From positions 372,001-436,000 of the forward strand of contig NZ_JAJEJP010000003.1 of the NCBI RefSeq assembly GCF_021390495.1: a stretch of 64,000 nt of DNA. Reading direction: 5' to 3'. The position numbers and the translations under genes are program-made. Positions 63,559 to 64,000 of this stretch are shown piece after piece (positions within the stretch are counted from its first letter, which is position 1; each line of letters begins with the position of its first letter). Below the pieces are notes generated by a model. It was not told the DNA's origin. It saw only the letters and a list, made by a program, of their open reading frames with translations, and ran no database searches. The stretch comes from Paraburkholderia sp. ZP32-5. GTDB taxonomy: Bacteria; Pseudomonadota; Gammaproteobacteria; Burkholderiales; Burkholderiaceae.

Positions 63559-64000
63559 CTACGTGAAACTCGCCGGGACATCAATCCAGATGGTTTTCAT
63601 CTCGGTGTATTGATCGTGCGCCCAGATGGATTTGTCGCGGCCGCCGAAGCCCGACTGCTTGTAGCCGCCGAACGGCGTCGTGACGTCGCCCTCGCCGAAA
63701 CAGTTGACGGTGACGACCCCCGCGCGAATTTCCCGCGACAGGCGAATGGCCTGATTCAGATCGCGGGTATAGACGGAGGCCGCGAGTCCGTAGACGGAGT
63801 CGTTTGCCAGCGCGATTGCCTCGCTGATGTCGGTGAAGGTCGTCACCGAAAGGACCGGACCGAATATCTCTTCCTGGAACAATCGGCTATCAGCATCTAC
63901 GCCGTCCACCACGGTCGGCTCGACGAAAATGCCGCTCTTCGTGTCGCCGCCGAATGCAACGTGCAGGCGTTCCGCGCTGGCATGCTCGAGATACGAGCGC
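63559..64000 (-). CDS. Aldehyde dehydrogenase, C-terminal part (N-terminus beyond window)
   Basis: The last 146 codons of an NAD-dependent aldehyde dehydrogenase open to the window edge. QEEIFGPVLSV carries the coenzyme-contact Glu-x-Phe, and TPFGGYKQSGFGGRD ends the barrel; the terminal segment reads YTEMKTIWID, as in PuuC-like gamma-glutamyl-aminobutyraldehyde dehydrogenases. The catalytic Cys and Glu lie outside the window. Whether it belongs with the exporter gene 113 bp downstream is unknown. Confidence 0.88.
   Translation of the reverse strand, partial: RSYLEHASAERLHVAFGGDTKSGIFVEPTVVDGVDADSRLFQEEIFGPVLSVTTFTDISEAIALANDSVYGLAASVYTRDLNQAIRLSREIRAGVVTVNCFGEGDVTTPFGGYKQSGFGGRDKSIWAHDQYTEMKTIWIDVPASFT

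Overview
The window is high-GC, densely coded Gram-negative DNA. Several features point to a Burkholderia/Paraburkholderia-type betaproteobacterium: a Burkholderiales-style trimeric porin, LysR, GntR and TetR regulators, ATGA-overlapped operons, and a thiazole/oxazole-modified peptide (TOMM) locus of the kind described from Burkholderia. I see no rRNA, tRNA, CRISPR array, intact insertion sequence or phage packaging and capsid genes. Both ends cut genes: an ABC ATPase on the left and an aldehyde dehydrogenase on the right.

Layout. (1) 1-2859, minus: a sugar ABC importer (binding protein, permease, ATPase). (2) 3291-12498, minus: a TOMM-type peptide locus with an FHA protein, a very large kinase/cyclase-like/ATPase fusion, two paired 117-aa precursor candidates, a fused YcaO cyclodehydratase and an alpha/beta hydrolase. 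(3) 13128-21774, plus, divergent from the TOMM locus: seven co-directional genes that I cannot assign to any characterised system. They encode two small beta-rich proteins, a papain-like protease with a Pro/Thr repeat linker, a 990-aa multidomain protein, a phage tail-collar protein, a flavin amine oxidase and a trypsin-fold protease. A strong hairpin closes the cluster. It is my best candidate for an undescribed system. (4) 21929-30938, plus: a LysR regulator, then a lower meta-cleavage pathway (tautomerase, hydratase, decarboxylase, acylating acetaldehyde dehydrogenase, aldolase), an MFS carrier, a carboxymuconolactone-decarboxylase-like protein, an amidohydrolase and a porin. No ring-cleavage dioxygenase is present.

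(5) 31026-37609, minus, with a divergent GntR regulator: a LeuC/LeuD-type hydro-lyase pair, a SsuABC/TauABC-type importer with two permeases, and an isocitrate-lyase/PEP-mutase-family lyase. Together they suggest import, hydration and retro-aldol cleavage of a substituted malate or maleate. (6) 38797-42299: a secreted alpha/beta hydrolase, an Old Yellow Enzyme reductase and a divergent LysR regulator, followed by a hairpin-rich convergent gap. (7) 42809-56941: an MFS carrier and a polar amino-acid/polyamine-type ABC importer, with a gamma-glutamyltransferase, a PuuB-like flavin oxidase, a TetR regulator, a semialdehyde dehydrogenase, a class III aminotransferase, a histone-deacetylase-family (acetylpolyamine) amidohydrolase, an iron alcohol dehydrogenase and a solute-binding protein. 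This reads as a catabolic island for an amine or gamma-glutamyl/acetyl amine. (8) 56964-64000: a chemoreceptor, a truncated binding-protein gene, a small lipoprotein with an S53 serine-carboxyl peptidase, a DMT exporter and the end of an aldehyde dehydrogenase.

All functional statements rest on motifs read by eye and on knowledge of the families. No database search was run.
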